A stretch of 7,232 nucleotides of DNA from an uncultured Victivallaceae bacterium. Its GTDB lineage: Bacteria > Verrucomicrobiota > Lentisphaeria > Victivallales > Victivallaceae. Under the pieces are notes generated by a model. That model saw only the letters and a list, made by a program, of their open reading frames with translations. It did not search any database and was not told the DNA's origin. Shown piece by piece: positions 6,829 to 7,232 of this stretch (positions within the stretch are counted from its first letter, which is position 1; every line of letters begins with the position of its first letter). Location of the stretch: NCBI GenBank assembly GCA_934663655.1, contig CAKUKT010000126.1, positions 1 to 7,232 of the forward strand, read 5' to 3'. A program made the position numbers and the translations under genes.

Positions 6829-6870
6829 AAAAAAAAGAGCCCCACGGGTACGACCGCAAATCGCAACCGT
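6829..6870 (-). promoter_or_regulatory. Candidate rpmF leader element: hairpin followed by a U8 tract
   Basis: In the minus-strand RNA, ACGGUUGC (6870-6863) can pair with GCGGUCGU (6857-6850) across a GAUUU loop: 8 pairs, three of them G-U. After 13 nt, including a short CCC-GUG-GGG hairpin, comes a run of eight U (6836-6829). This could be an attenuator or a protein-binding leader. The hairpin touching the U-tract is only 3 bp, so termination would be weak. Confidence 0.3.
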
Positions 6871-6889
6871 TCAAATCGCACATTTATAT

Positions 6890-6917
6890 AATATAGCACC
6901 GCTTTTCTGGTTTTCAA
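6890..6917 (-). promoter_or_regulatory. Sigma70-type promoter for rpmF (and probably plsX-fabH)
   Basis: On the minus strand TTGAAA (6917-6912; 5 of 6 to TTGACA) is separated by 16 nt from TATATT (6895-6890; 5 of 6 to TATAAT). TGC directly before the -10 hexamer gives an extended -10 (TGn). Transcription would begin near 6883, leaving a leader of about 100 nt before rpmF. It is placed just after the hairpin that closes the upstream gene, which supports a new transcription unit here. Confidence 0.6.
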
Positions 6918-6921
6918 ACCG

Positions 6922-6956
6922 AGGGGACGGAGAATCCACCGGCTTCTCCGTCCCCT
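6922..6956 (-). terminator. Terminator-like hairpin after the aminotransferase gene
   Basis: A perfect 13-bp inverted repeat, AGGGGACGGAGAA (6922-6934) and TTCTCCGTCCCCT (6944-6956), with a 9-nt loop, lies 19 nt after the aminotransferase stop. The stem is very stable. The U-tract is poor (CGGTTTG follows on the minus strand), so it may act as an imperfect terminator or as a 3' end stabiliser. Confidence 0.6.
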
Positions 6957-6975
6957 TCCCCGGAAACAACGGCGT

Positions 6976-7232
6976 TCAGTTGAGTCGCTTGAAACCGCTG
7001 GCCGTATTGCCGCTGGTCCGCAGCGCCTCCTCCACGCGGTTTTCCGCAATCGCTCCGGCCATCTCGACGAAAACCTCGTCCGCGGCCGCATAGAACTTCT
7101 CCATGATCTCCTGCGTATGCGCGAGCGTCGGATAGAACCCGGTGACCGCGTGCAGGAAACCGCGATCGATGAACAGCTGCGTCATCAGCGTACCGAGTTC
7201 CCGACCTTTCTCACCGGAAAATTCCGGCTTGA
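6976..7232 (-). CDS. C-terminal end of a class III PLP-dependent aminotransferase
   Basis: The minus-strand frame is open from the right edge to the TGA at 6978-6976, giving 85 complete codons; the start and the PLP lysine lie outside the window. The text reads KPEFSGEKGRELGTL, then FIDRGFLHAVTGFYPTLAHT, then a helical stretch, and ends SGNTASGFKRLN. The small C-terminal domain with an LAHT segment followed by a long helix, and the closing SGFKRL, resemble glutamate-1-semialdehyde aminomutase-like aminotransferases of class III. The substrate cannot be read from this fragment. It is followed by a hairpin and then by the rpmF promoter, so it probably belongs to a separate transcription unit. 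Confidence 0.68.
   Translation of the reverse strand, partial: KPEFSGEKGRELGTLMTQLFIDRGFLHAVTGFYPTLAHTQEIMEKFYAAADEVFVEMAGAIAENRVEEALRTSGNTASGFKRLN

Overview
All six genes I can support lie on the minus strand, so transcription runs from position 7232 towards position 1. Base composition is GC-rich. Codon use is even across the window, and I see no insertion sequence, integrase, CRISPR array, tRNA or rRNA. The organism is a bacterium. The gene content (L32/PlsX/FabH block followed by carbohydrate genes, with one large multidomain glycosidase) would fit a carbohydrate-using member of the Planctomycetota-Verrucomicrobiota-Lentisphaerota group. That placement is an impression, not something the sequence proves.

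Layout in order of transcription: (1) 7232-6976, the C-terminal end of a PLP-dependent class III aminotransferase, closed by a strong hairpin at 6956-6922. (2) A good sigma70-type promoter at 6917-6890 and a leader of about 100 nt with a hairpin and a U8 tract. (3) rpmF (ribosomal protein L32, zinc-ribbon form), 6784-6605. (4) A 171-nt spacer rich in inverted repeats. (5) plsX, 6433-5402, and (6) fabH, 5383-4397, separated by only 18 nt; this is the widely conserved rpmF-plsX-fabH order that ties ribosome synthesis to the start of fatty-acid and phospholipid synthesis. (7) 4333-3785, a 182-residue protein of unknown function with a coiled coil and a C-terminal membrane anchor. (8) 3764-2865, an N-acetylneuraminate-lyase-like aldolase. 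(9) From 2833 to beyond the left edge, a glycoside hydrolase family 13 (alpha-amylase clan) protein of at least 944 residues. It has no stop codon inside the window, so a search requiring complete open frames would miss it although it fills 39% of the sequence.

The genes from rpmF to the GH13 gene are separated by 171, 18, 63, 20 and 31 nt, and I see no convincing terminator between them. They may be one transcript, or an rpmF-plsX-fabH unit followed by an accessory carbohydrate unit with an internal promoter that I cannot locate. The most interesting points are the aldolase with changed active-site motifs beside a large atypical GH13 enzyme, the unknown tail-anchored protein joining the lipid block to the sugar block, and the structured leader and spacer on either side of rpmF. 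I did not find a defence system or another clearly unprecedented system here.
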